Assembly: GCF_011683955.1 (NCBI RefSeq)
Contig: NZ_JAAQPI010000004.1
Span: forward strand, 310,001-374,000
Length of the DNA stretch: 64,000 bases
Direction: 5' to 3'
DNA from: Pseudomaricurvus alkylphenolicus
GTDB lineage: Bacteria; Pseudomonadota; Gammaproteobacteria; Pseudomonadales; Cellvibrionaceae
Both the position numbers and the translations under genes were made by a program. This document shows, piece by piece, positions 41,813 through 51,300 of this stretch; within the stretch, counting starts at the first letter, position 1, and each line of letters starts with the position of its first letter. The notes beneath the pieces are model-generated. The model saw only the letters and a program-made list of their open reading frames with translations, did not search any database and was not told the DNA's origin.

Positions 41813-44128
41813 ATGATCAACGCTAGCCTTGGTTTGAAAGCAAATAAGTTTCTCCGAAAGACTGCACTGGCAGCAGCCGTCAGCCTGTTGAGCCCCACGG
41901 CAGTGCTTGCCAACGACAGCTTTATGCTGGAAGAAATAATCGTCACCGCACAGAAGCGCGAGCAGAGTCTGCAGGATGTACCTGTCTCGGTCAGCGCGGT
42001 TGCGGGTGAGAAAATCACAGAATCCGGCATTACCAATCTGGAAAGTCTCTCCTCCTATGTGCCCAATCTTAAGATTCATGAGGGTCCTACAGAGGTGGGA
42101 ATTTTTATTCGGGGCCTCGGTTCCGGTAATAATCAGGGGTTTGAACAATCGGTGGGCATGTTTATTGATGGCGTCTACGCCGGCAAGGCGCGACAGTTTC
42201 AAGCGCCATTTCTTGACGTAGGCGTCGTTGAGGTCTTACGTGGTCCCCAGGGAACGCTGTTTGGTAAAAACACTATTGCGGGCTCCATTACCATTAATAC
42301 TGCGCGTCCAACTGAAGAACTTGAGGCAACCCTGCAGACCGATTATGAACTGGAGTACGGCGACCAGTCTCATGAGTTGGTATTGTCCGGCCCGCTGACG
42401 GATACTCTTGGGGCCCGTGCTGCCCTGCGATATACGGAAAGTAACGGCTATATGGATAACACCCTGCAAGACCGCGACGAAGTCCAGTCATCCGGCGTCG
42501 TGGGCCGATTCAGCCTGGTATGGAATCCATCTGACGAATTGGAAATCTTTCTGAAGTATGAAAAGGGAGATGTGGAGAACGATGGCCGTAACAGTCGACT
42601 GGACGATACCGCCACCTACGGTCCGCTGCTGTCGATTGCCGATCCGGATTACTCCACCGATGCTTTTCATCGTTCGACCTCGGTCGCCGAGTCCGCCGAT
42701 GTTGACAGCGAGAGCCTGACCCTGAATCTGAACTATGACCTGGGTGGTCACGAACTGACTTGGATAGCGGCCTATTCCGAGTATTTTGCCGCCGACCGTT
42801 TTGATGCCGACTTTTCTCCGGTAGATATCAATACCGTTTTATTCGACCAGGAGTATGAGCAGGTTTCCCACGAACTGCGACTGACATCGGATATGGGTGA
42901 GAGCATCGACTATATTCTCGGTGTTTATTATCAGAGTAATGATTTTGATACACATCGCAACCTGGGCCTGGTGCCGGCAAACCTGGGCGTTCCCTTTCCA
43001 GCAGATTTAGGGATCAACCTGCTGTTTGGTCAGGAAACGGAAACTTATGCAGCCTTCGGCTCCGTGAGCTGGCACCCCTCAGAGGTTTTGCACTGGACCT
43101 TGGGTTTGCGCTACACCATTGAGGAAAAGGAAGCCGAACGCCACTTCCGGTATACCGAGTATTTGACCGACACCCCATTGGCCGAGGTATTGCCTCCCCA
43201 GTTGGCGGTTCCCGGCGGAATGATTCTGATGGCCAACAATCTGTTCGAGCACGATATTTCCGATGACCGCCGCTCCGAGAACCTGTCGCCATCGCTAAAG
43301 GTTCAGTACGACCTGACACCGGACCTGATGCTCTATGCCAGCTTGAGTAAGGCCTTCAAGTCCGGCGGTTTCAGTGAAGCCGGCTCCACTGGCGCCAACC
43401 CCGGCGAGTATAATCCGCAGGTCGGACCAGCCGTATTTGAGTTTGATGAGGAAGAAGCACTGGCCTTTGAGATTGGAGGTAAGTCCACTCTGCTCAATGG
43501 TGCCGCAACTCTCAACTTCGCGCTGTTTCGTACCGAATATGACGATTTGCAGGTGAGCTCTTACGAAGGCGTGGAATTTGTCGTGGGCAACGCTGCCGAG
43601 GCCGTCAGTCAGGGGCTGGAGATTGACGGAGTTATTCGATTGACTGAGGCTCTCACTCTGTCAAGCTCCCTGGCTTATCTCGATGCGTCCTATGAAAACT
43701 ATTCCACCGCTCCCTGTTCGGCCGTACAAATCGCTGTATCTGAGGATGGACTGGGTTGCACCCAGGACCTGAGCGGGGAGCCTCTGGCCCACGCCCCCGA
43801 GTGGTCAGTAAATGTGGCTCTGGATCACATGATGCCGCTGACCGACAATCTGGAACTCTATAGTCATATCGACCTGGCATACAGCGATGAGCATTACCTG
43901 GCTTCTGATTTGGACGTGCGTTCGCTGGAGGATGCCCACACCATTGTTAACGCCCGCATTGCATTACGACACAGCGAGGGTAATTGGGAAGTGGCGCTGC
44001 TTGGGAAAAACCTGTCGGATGAAGAAGTCCGCACTATGACCGGCGATCCCTCGTTTCTGCCCGGTGCGCAGTTGGCGATGATGGATGCACCAAGAACTGT
44101 CGCTCTGCAATTTAAGCTCAGTTTGTAA
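41813..44128 (+). CDS. TonB-dependent outer-membrane receptor (TBDR7)
   Basis: 771 residues from the ATG at 41813, preferred because GGGAG lies ten bases upstream; an in-frame ATG at 41792 lacks one. The signal peptide ends SPTAVLAND. EEIIVTAQKREQSLQDVPVS and VEVLRGPQGTLFGKNTIAG mark TonB box and plug; the barrel ends VALQFKLSL. This is the commonest TBDR subgroup in proteobacteria, unlike TBDR1/3/6. It is convergent with the AraC-type gene (17-bp gap); the oxygenase and sulfatase lie beyond. A link between this receptor and those enzymes is possible, for example import of a sulfated or lipid-like compound, but there is no direct evidence. Confidence 0.94.
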   Translation: MINASLGLKANKFLRKTALAAAVSLLSPTAVLANDSFMLEEIIVTAQKREQSLQDVPVSVSAVAGEKITESGITNLESLSSYVPNLKIHEGPTEVGIFIRGLGSGNNQGFEQSVGMFIDGVYAGKARQFQAPFLDVGVVEVLRGPQGTLFGKNTIAGSITINTARPTEELEATLQTDYELEYGDQSHELVLSGPLTDTLGARAALRYTESNGYMDNTLQDRDEVQSSGVVGRFSLVWNPSDELEIFLKYEKGDVENDGRNSRLDDTATYGPLLSIADPDYSTDAFHRSTSVAESADVDSESLTLNLNYDLGGHELTWIAAYSEYFAADRFDADFSPVDINTVLFDQEYEQVSHELRLTSDMGESIDYILGVYYQSNDFDTHRNLGLVPANLGVPFPADLGINLLFGQETETYAAFGSVSWHPSEVLHWTLGLRYTIEEKEAERHFRYTEYLTDTPLAEVLPPQLAVPGGMILMANNLFEHDISDDRRSENLSPSLKVQYDLTPDLMLYASLSKAFKSGGFSEAGSTGANPGEYNPQVGPAVFEFDEEEALAFEIGGKSTLLNGAATLNFALFRTEYDDLQVSSYEGVEFVVGNAAEAVSQGLEIDGVIRLTEALTLSSSLAYLDASYENYSTAPCSAVQIAVSEDGLGCTQDLSGEPLAHAPEWSVNVALDHMMPLTDNLELYSHIDLAYSDEHYLASDLDVRSLEDAHTIVNARIALRHSEGNWEVALLGKNLSDEEVRTMTGDPSFLPGAQLAMMDAPRTVALQFKLSL

Positions 44129-44145
44129 GCTGAACGTCAATCCGT

Positions 44146-45150
44146 TTAGGCACCCCGGGGAGTGGAGCGATACTCCGCGGGTGTGCACCCCATTTCCTTT
44201 TTAAACGCCCGGTAGAAACTCGGTGTATCACAATATCCAACCTCGTCGGCAATCGCGTCGATACTTAGTTTGGACTCCCGAAGCAATCTTCCAGCTCGTC
44301 GAAGACGGTGCTGCAGGGTAATCTCTCGATAGCTGGTGTTCTCTTTCTTAAGTTGATAACGCAGAGTTCTTGAAGAGATTTTGAGGGTGTTGGAAATCTG
44401 CTCGATGCCGGGATAGCTGCTGTAGCTGTCCAGTATTTGGAGGATATGACCAGTGAGCACTTCCTTTCTTTTTATCCGCTTCTGAATATCCTGGCATACT
44501 TCCAGAAACAATTTCTTGGATACTGAATCACGTCGCGGCAGACGATCTGATAAACAGCTTTTGGGCAAAATCACACTGGCTTCGCGCGCGTCAAAAACCA
44601 ACTTCACGGGGACATAGTGCCGATATTGCGATAACAGATCAGCTGGCGGCTTAGCAAAAGGAAATTGGACTTTCATTTGATTGGGTATGTAGCCCGTCAC
44701 ATCTTCCAGGAATCGAACGCTGCCGGCGGCGGCAATCTGCATGTTGAATTTGCTATAAGTGCTGGAAGCATCGGGAAACCCGACAGTAATACTAACCGCA
44801 CCGGTTTTCTCAATAATCTCGATATCAAAAGGCAGAAAGGTTGGCGAGTAGGTAACGGCCAAATCCAAAACATCGGCAATTGTCTCACAGCTCATCATGG
44901 CCGCACCGAGCGCACCAAAATGGGTAGAGCTCATTTGCTGTCCGAATTTCAGACCCAGTATCGGGTCGTCCACGCATTCAATGGCCAAATCACAGGCGCA
45001 CTTAAACACATCTTTATCGACAAAGTCCGCATCGTCATCGGGAAACGGCAGCTTCTGCTTTTTCCAGATTTCCTGAACGTCGACACCATGCTCCCGCTGG
45101 ATCAACGCCGCAAGCTGATATAAGTACTTTACCGGGGAATAGCGTTGCAT
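44146..45150 (-). CDS. AraC-family transcriptional regulator (arabinose_bd-type sensor domain)
   Basis: 334 residues. The first 200 match the sensor half found in OruR/ArgR-like AraC proteins (LAALIQREHGVDVQEIWKKQ, VDDPILGLKFGQQM, THFGALGAAMMSCETIADVL). The last 100 hold two helix-turn-helices, the second carrying the signature IDAIADEVGYCDTPSFYRAF followed by KKEMGCTPAEYR. It diverges from the PhyH oxygenase - sulfatase genes and probably activates them when an effector, often a lipid or amino-acid-like molecule in this group, is bound. No clear operator is visible in the 118-bp divergent gap. Confidence 0.9.
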   Translation of the reverse strand: MQRYSPVKYLYQLAALIQREHGVDVQEIWKKQKLPFPDDDADFVDKDVFKCACDLAIECVDDPILGLKFGQQMSSTHFGALGAAMMSCETIADVLDLAVTYSPTFLPFDIEIIEKTGAVSITVGFPDASSTYSKFNMQIAAAGSVRFLEDVTGYIPNQMKVQFPFAKPPADLLSQYRHYVPVKLVFDAREASVILPKSCLSDRLPRRDSVSKKLFLEVCQDIQKRIKRKEVLTGHILQILDSYSSYPGIEQISNTLKISSRTLRYQLKKENTSYREITLQHRLRRAGRLLRESKLSIDAIADEVGYCDTPSFYRAFKKEMGCTPAEYRSTPRGA

Positions 45151-45268
45151 CCCAATCGCCTCTGGAACATTGCCGGAAATGCCAATATGTTAGCCGAAGC
45201 GGCTATTATTTCCCAGAGCTCACAGGGGTAGCATGAGACTTCGTTAGACTATTACTCAGGATTGAATT

Positions 45269-46228
45269 ATGTCACTGGCCGCTTCTCCCCTTCGTAAACT
45301 CACCCAGGAAGAGCTGGACGCCTATAAGAAAGATGGTGTGATCATGGTAAAAGGGTTGATCGAACCCAATTGGCTGGAAATGATTGCACTGGGCATTGAC
45401 GAAGCACTTAACAATGCCTCGCTGTACGGTCGTTATGTTTCGCACAAGGTTGAGGGCTACAACATGGACTCGTACCTGTGGAAACGCAGCGACTATATCA
45501 GGGACCTGATTTACTACTCACCGTTTGCGCACTGGGCCCAACAACTGATGGCATCAGAAGAAGTGCGTTTCTTCTATGATCAAATGTTTGTCAAGGAACC
45601 CGGTGTTGATGCTCCGACTCCCTGGCATCAGGACCTGTCATTTTGGCCCATCAAAGGCCATCAGATGTGTTCCTTCTGGGTGCCACTTGATCCTGTTACT
45701 CAAGACAGCAGTGGACTGCAGTATGTTAAGGGCTCTCATATGTGGTCTGAGCGATATCGACCGGTCGCGCCAGGCAACATAGGCGGCATTGATTCCGATC
45801 TTCCCGCCCCCCCTGATGTCCATGCCAATATTGATAACTACGATCACGCGTGTTGGGACATGGAGCCCGGCGATGTAACCATCTTTCATCCATTGACCTT
45901 GCACGGGTCTTCCGGCAACAAAAACCGCAAACAAAAGCGTCGGGCATTGGCATTGCGTTGGCTCGGAGAAGATGTGGTTCATGCACCGGACATGTCGCCC
46001 GTTCCCATTCCCTATAAGCACGATAACACCCCGGGAAGCCCTGTAGCCGGGCCGTTGTTTCCCAGGATATTGCCAAGCCACATTCCGTCGGAGCGGGCAC
46101 AACGGGCAAAAGGTATCGAGTCATTATTAACCATCGATACCGCGAAGACCATGGCCAAGTCGGCCATGACCAGTGCCAAATCGTTTCTGAGAAACGGCCA
46201 AGCCGGTGAACACAAAGAAACCTGGTAA
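45269..46228 (+). CDS. Phytanoyl-CoA dioxygenase-family oxygenase (PhyH)
   Basis: 319 residues, no signal peptide. The Fe(II)/2-oxoglutarate facial triad is visible: His120 and Asp122 in TPWHQDLSFW and His212 in TLHGSSGN, with Arg nearby (KRRALALRW) likely to hold 2-oxoglutarate. Family members hydroxylate lipids, CoA esters or small natural compounds in the cytoplasm using O2 and 2-oxoglutarate. The sulfatase gene starts 28 bp later, so they form an operon, divergent from the AraC regulator. One reading is oxidative attack on an alkyl chain paired with sulfate ester removal; the substrate is not known. Confidence 0.92.
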   Translation: MSLAASPLRKLTQEELDAYKKDGVIMVKGLIEPNWLEMIALGIDEALNNASLYGRYVSHKVEGYNMDSYLWKRSDYIRDLIYYSPFAHWAQQLMASEEVRFFYDQMFVKEPGVDAPTPWHQDLSFWPIKGHQMCSFWVPLDPVTQDSSGLQYVKGSHMWSERYRPVAPGNIGGIDSDLPAPPDVHANIDNYDHACWDMEPGDVTIFHPLTLHGSSGNKNRKQKRRALALRWLGEDVVHAPDMSPVPIPYKHDNTPGSPVAGPLFPRILPSHIPSERAQRAKGIESLLTIDTAKTMAKSAMTSAKSFLRNGQAGEHKETW

Positions 46229-46256
46229 TTCCGTTTAGGCGTGAGGATTTAGAGTA

Positions 46257-47750
46257 ATGCTGAGAATGTCGGACAGATCAATTGCGATCCCATTGCGCTT
46301 GCTGCTTGTTCTTATCTTGTGCAGCGGAGTGCGGCTCTCACACGCAGTGGATCGCCCCAACATAGTGGTGATCGTAGCCGATGATTTGGGTTGGAACGAT
46401 GTCGGATATCACGGTAGTGAAATCCAGACACCCAGAATCGACCAGTTAGCCGCTGAAGGGGTTATTCTGAATCGCTTTTATGCTCAACCAACCTGCAGCC
46501 CCACCAGGGCATCGCTGTTAACGGGGAACTCTGCTGTGAAACTGGGAGTCGTAGCCCCGCTGTCGACCGCCAATCCGGAAGGCTTGCCTCTGGACCAGAG
46601 GCTGCTGCCACAGTTTCTGCAAGCCAGTGGATACCAGACCGCACTTATCGGGAAGTGGCACTTGGGATTTCGAAAAGAGGCCTATCTTCCAACGTCCCGC
46701 GGGTTCAACCATTTCTACGGCAGCCTGACAGGCGGCATCGGTCACTGGGATCACGTCAACGGTGGCGGACTCGACTGGCAGCGCAACGGGCAAACGTTGC
46801 GAGAAGAGGGCTACAGCACCCACCTCTTAACGGATGAAGCCCTTCGCCTTATTCACAATACTGATTCCGGCAGGCCACTATTCTTGATGCTAAGCTTCAA
46901 CGCGCCTCATTTGCCCAACGAGGCGCCACTCGAAGCTGTAGCGGCTTATGAAAAACTGCCAGATCCGAAGCGGCGTCAGCATGCCGCAATGGTATCTGAA
47001 ATAGATAGCGCCATCGGGCAACTGGTCGACGAGTTGCAGCGGCGGTCGATGCTGGAGAATACTCTACTGTGGTTTCTGAGTGACAATGGCGGATTGAATA
47101 CTTCGTCCTTTTCAAAGACCACGGTTGAATTTGTTCGCATTCTCGACCGCTGGTTCCCGGATGAAAAGGTACCGTTTCAATTCCTGGAGTTTGTTCGAAC
47201 TAATGTGCGAGACGGTGCTGCCGACAATAGTCCGCTTAGAAAGGGAAAAAAGAGCATATATGAGGGTGGAGTCCGGGTGCCTTCTTTTGTGTATTGGAGC
47301 GGCAGGCTCAAGCCTCACCACATCAGCCGCATGATTACAGTTCAGGATATCACCCCAACTTTGTTGTCAGTGATCGAAAGTGCGGTACCTGATGAACGAT
47401 TTGATGGTGTTGATCAATGGGCATGGATAGAGGATAAACACCACCTCAGCAACTCACAGCCGCCTGATTACATAGTCAAATCCTGGGATGGGGAAGCCGT
47501 ATTCCGCTACCCCTGGAAACTGGTAACGCCATCATCTGGAGATCCCGAGCTCTACCATCTTGAGTCTGATCCCGAAGAGCGCGATAACCTCTACGAAAGA
47601 CATCCGGCGATAGCAGGCCAGCTTCGTAATATTCAGGCCAACTTCCCCAGGGGCCCCAGTGTTCATCTGCCGCTGTATTACAACCTGATGTCCGAGGATT
47701 CGTTCGGAGGTACTGAGAAACACCCTCCTTGGACGAGTCAGATTAAATAG
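46257..47750 (+). CDS. Arylsulfatase-family sulfatase
   Basis: 497 residues with a signal peptide (about 1-30, ending SHAV), so periplasmic. NIVVIVADDLGWNDVGYHG gives the metal-binding Asp42-Asp43; PTCSPTRASLLTGN contains the sulfatase signature C-x-P-x-R, with Cys80 to be converted to formylglycine by a maturase not encoded here. GKWHLGFRK and SDNGGLN carry further metal and substrate residues. The C-terminal part (YHLESDPEERDNLYERHP) is typical of formylglycine sulfatases. It follows the PhyH oxygenase in an operon. It removes a sulfate ester from a carbohydrate, aryl or alkyl compound. Confidence 0.94.
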   Translation: MLRMSDRSIAIPLRLLLVLILCSGVRLSHAVDRPNIVVIVADDLGWNDVGYHGSEIQTPRIDQLAAEGVILNRFYAQPTCSPTRASLLTGNSAVKLGVVAPLSTANPEGLPLDQRLLPQFLQASGYQTALIGKWHLGFRKEAYLPTSRGFNHFYGSLTGGIGHWDHVNGGGLDWQRNGQTLREEGYSTHLLTDEALRLIHNTDSGRPLFLMLSFNAPHLPNEAPLEAVAAYEKLPDPKRRQHAAMVSEIDSAIGQLVDELQRRSMLENTLLWFLSDNGGLNTSSFSKTTVEFVRILDRWFPDEKVPFQFLEFVRTNVRDGAADNSPLRKGKKSIYEGGVRVPSFVYWSGRLKPHHISRMITVQDITPTLLSVIESAVPDERFDGVDQWAWIEDKHHLSNSQPPDYIVKSWDGEAVFRYPWKLVTPSSGDPELYHLESDPEERDNLYERHPAIAGQLRNIQANFPRGPSVHLPLYYNLMSEDSFGGTEKHPPWTSQIK

Positions 47751-47771
47751 AAGCAGGCGGGGTTGGAAATA

Positions 47772-47795
47772 CATGCATATTCATCTATACTGCAT
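47772..47795. promoter_or_regulatory. Candidate MarR operator A
   Basis: CATGCATATTCATCTATACTGCAT, given here as left arm ATGCATAT and right arm ATACTGCAT around six bases, ends 3 bp before the marR ATG. It shares ACATGCATAT-N-CAT with site B upstream of the RND gene. Confidence 0.5.
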
Positions 47796-47798
47796 GGC

Positions 47799-48224
47799 AT
47801 GAGTATGAAAAATCCCGATATGTGCCTGGCTCACTGTGTTCGTCGCGCCGACCGCGTCGTCAGCCAGCTGTACAATGATCACCTGGCCCCCCTGGGCATT
47901 CGCATTACACAGTTTTCTATTATGCGTGCGCTGCATCTATTGGAGAGCACTACTGCTCGCCAGTTGCAGGAGGTGCTGGTGATGGATCAGACCACGGTGT
48001 CCCGCGCACTCAAACCCCTGATACGTGACGGCTATATTCACACCGGCGCGGGCGCCAACAAACGGGAGAAAGCCCTGTCACTGACCAAGGAAGGCGAGGA
48101 ATTGTATCTGGCGGCGCAGACGCCCTGGAAAGCGGCCCAAAAACAGCTGAAGAAAAAGCTAGGCAAAGGCCAGGACCAGTTGCTGGTGGAACTCAGTCAA
48201 CTGATTGTATCGCTTAAACAGTAG
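47799..48224 (+). CDS. MarR-family transcriptional regulator
   Basis: About 141 residues from the ATG at 47799 (MSMKNPDMCLAHCVRR). The winged helix is clear: RITQFSIMRALHLLESTTARQ, LVMDQTTVSRALKPLIRDGY, and the wing AGANKREKALSLTKEGEELY. An N-terminal Cys (Cys in DMCLAHCVRR) could allow redox or ligand sensing but this is speculative. The frame opens earlier at 47763, inside the putative operator. MarR proteins repress by binding palindromes; two related ones lie just before this gene and before the RND transporter gene, so autorepression together with control of the transporter is likely. A strong terminator follows. Confidence 0.9.
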   Translation: MSMKNPDMCLAHCVRRADRVVSQLYNDHLAPLGIRITQFSIMRALHLLESTTARQLQEVLVMDQTTVSRALKPLIRDGYIHTGAGANKREKALSLTKEGEELYLAAQTPWKAAQKQLKKKLGKGQDQLLVELSQLIVSLKQ

Positions 48225-48243
48225 TATTTGCTGACCAACCACA

Positions 48244-48269
48244 CCGGGCTATATAACGCCCGGTTTTTT
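48244..48269 (+). terminator. Rho-independent terminator after marR-type gene
   Basis: CCGGGC pairs with GCCCGG around an 8-nt loop and is followed directly by six Ts. It isolates the regulator from the RND transporter, which therefore has its own promoter. Confidence 0.92.
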
Positions 48270-48279
48270 GCTCCAACAC

Positions 48280-48303
48280 ATGCATATACATATGCTTATA
48301 CAT
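48280..48303. promoter_or_regulatory. Candidate MarR operator B, upstream of the RND transporter
   Basis: Contains the palindrome GCATAT-AC-ATATGC (48282-48295), and the 5' part matches site A (ACATGCATAT-N-CAT). It lies between the terminator and the transporter start, 22 bp before the ATG, where a bound repressor would block transcription. Confidence 0.55.
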
Positions 48304-48324
48304 TAATAAAGAGAGGTACAACCC

Positions 48325-51300
48325 ATGACAGATTCCCTTGTTCACCCTCTGTTCCGATGGATTGTTGATCACCCCAAGCGAGTCATTTTGGTTGGCCTCG
48401 CCGTTATGATCACCATGGCGTCTTTTGCGCCACAATTGCAGAAAGATACGCGCGCAGACGCCTTTTTGGCCGATGACAATCCGGCACTGGTTTATCGCGA
48501 CAAGGTAAAAGCGCTGTTTGGCCTCAGTGACCCTATGGTAATTGCCGTTGTCGCCAAAGAATCCATCTTCACACCGGATGGGCTAAATGCGGTGCAGCGG
48601 ATTACCGAGGCAATTTCCCGCATCGACAATATCGACCCCGATGGCATCACCAGCCTCGCCACAGAAAACAACATTGTCGGCACCTATGACGGCATGAAAG
48701 TGGAACCCTTTTACGAAACGGAAGTCACTCTCCAAACTCAGGCGGATGCCGTCAGAGATGCGATTCGAGACTTCCCTCTGTACCAAGGCAGCCTCGTCGC
48801 CAATGACGAAACCGCCACCTTGATTGTGGCCGAGATCCTGGATAACGAACAGGTTGAGGCCACCTACAACACCCTGCTATCCACTATTGATAAACTGTCA
48901 TTGCCGCAGGGGCACGAAGTACATGTCGCCGGAGAGGGTGCCATTGCCGGCTACCTGGGCAGCTATATCGATGCTGATGCGCAGCGACTGAATCCCATCG
49001 CGGCGATGGTGATAACCCTCATCGTGTTTATCGCATTTTTGCGCTTTGGCACTACCCTGATGGCCAACGTGATCATCGCCGCGTCGGTATTGATTACAGT
49101 CGGTGCCATGGCCGCGTTAGAAACTCCGTTTTTTGTGATTACCAACGCACTGCCCGTTATTCTGATCGGGATATCGGTTGCGGACAGCATTCACGTATAC
49201 AGCGAGTACTTTGAACGTCGGGCTCTGCATCCACAGGAATCCATACACGATTCCATCGTCTTTAGCATGGTGGAAATGTGGCGCCCTATCACGTTAACCA
49301 CACTGACAACCGCCGCAGGTTTCCTGGGACTTTACTTCGCTGCTTATATGCCACCGTTCAAGTATTTTGGTTTGTATACTGCGTTGGGCGTAAGTATTGC
49401 CTGGGCCTACTCACTGCTGTTTTTGCCCGCCGCCATGAGCCTTTTAAGAACTCCGGTGAGCCAGCACCTGGCCCGCAAAATCGCCAGTCGAGACCACGAC
49501 ATCTTCGCACGGCTGATGGCCAGACTCGGCAAGTTTACCCAACAGCGCGCGAAGCTGGTGGTCAGACTTTCCCTGGCAGTTATTGCCATCGGTTTTATCT
49601 CGGCCAGCCAATTGGTGGTCAACGAAGAACGAATTGCCACCTTTCATCCCTCTGAGCCGCTATACGTTGCCGACAATGCCATCAACAGCCGCTTTGACGG
49701 CACCAATTACCTGGACATCGTAATCGAAACCCGCGAGATGGAAGGCATCTTTGAACCCTCCGTTCTGAACAAAATTGCCGTCCTGCAACAGTACGCTGAA
49801 GCTCTGCCCGGGGTACAGGGCTCCACCTCGATCGTGGATTACCTCAAACAAATGAACCGCGCCCTGAACGAAGGCCGTGCTGAGAAACATCGCCTGCCCC
49901 AGGACCGCGATCTGATCGCGCAATACTTCTTGCTCTATTCCGCCTCGGGCGAACCTAACGACTTTGAAGAAGAAGTGGACTACGACTACCGTCTCGCTAA
50001 CGTCCGCGTTATTCTCAATACCGGCGCCTACATTCGCAATCGCGACACCGTTGAAGCCTTGGATGCCTTTCTGGCCAATCACTTTAACGATGAGTTGGTC
50101 ACGGGCACCCTGAGCGGCAGAGTTAACCTTAACTACCACTGGATCAAAGACTTGGGCATCAGCCACTTTGCGGGTATGGGCATCGCTCTGTTCCTCGTGT
50201 GGCTGGTATCGTCACTGCTGTTCCGTTCTGCTGTGGCGGGTTTCTTCGCCTTAATACCCGTGGCTACCAGTATTTTACTCGTTTACTCCGCCATGGTTGG
50301 TTTTGGCATTCCGCTGGGCATTGGCACATCCATGTTCGCGGCGGTTGCCATTGGCCTCGGCGTTGACTTCGCCATTCACACCATCGACCGTCTGCGGTCG
50401 CTCTATCAGGAGACCGGTAACATGTCGTTAACGCTGGAGCGTTTTTACCCCACAACGGGACGCGCCTTGTTCTTCAACCTGCTTGCCATTGCTTTGGGGT
50501 TCGGAGTATTGATTTCCAGCAAGGTCGTTCCTCTAAACAACTTCGGTACCATTGTCGCGCTGTCGGTAACCACCAGCTTTCTGTTCAGCATGGTATTGTT
50601 GCCGGCGCTGGTTCTCCTGTTCAGACCTAACTTCATTACCTCACGCTCCGCTGAGCTGACCAATGTCACCGGGCTCGCCGCAAAAGCATCACTGGTACTA
50701 CTGGCCGCCGGCGGACTGGCAATGATACTGACCTCCGCCCCCGCATCGGCCGATACCGGCGGATTACCCGAAGGCCGTTGGGTCGCTGAACAGGTCAATG
50801 CCGTGGACGACGGCGAACACCGCATCAGCACTCTATCCATGAAACTTGTCGACCGCCGCGGCAAGGAACGCACCCGCGAAACCAAAACCTTTCGAAAGTA
50901 CTTTGGTGAAGAAAAACGCACGGCACTGTTCTACCTCTCGCCCCGCAATGTCAAAGACACCGGCTTTTTAACCTACGACTACCCACAGGCCGATATCGAC
51001 GACGACCAGTGGCTCTACCTGCCGGCGTTGCGCAAGGCACGCCGCATCTCCGCCTCGGACCGCGGCGACAACTTCCTCGGCACCGACTTCACCTACGAAG
51101 ACATTAAAAACGAAGGCAAATTTGAACTGAGCGACTACCATTTTCGGACCATGGCCGCCGCCGAAATCGACGGAATCGACACTCTGTTGCTGGAAGCCAT
51201 CCCCGTCGACCAGCAAACCGCCAAGGAGCTGGGATACGGCAAAGTGCTGGCCTGGGTGGATCGTAGCAACTGGATAGTCGTAAAAGCCCAATACTGGGAC

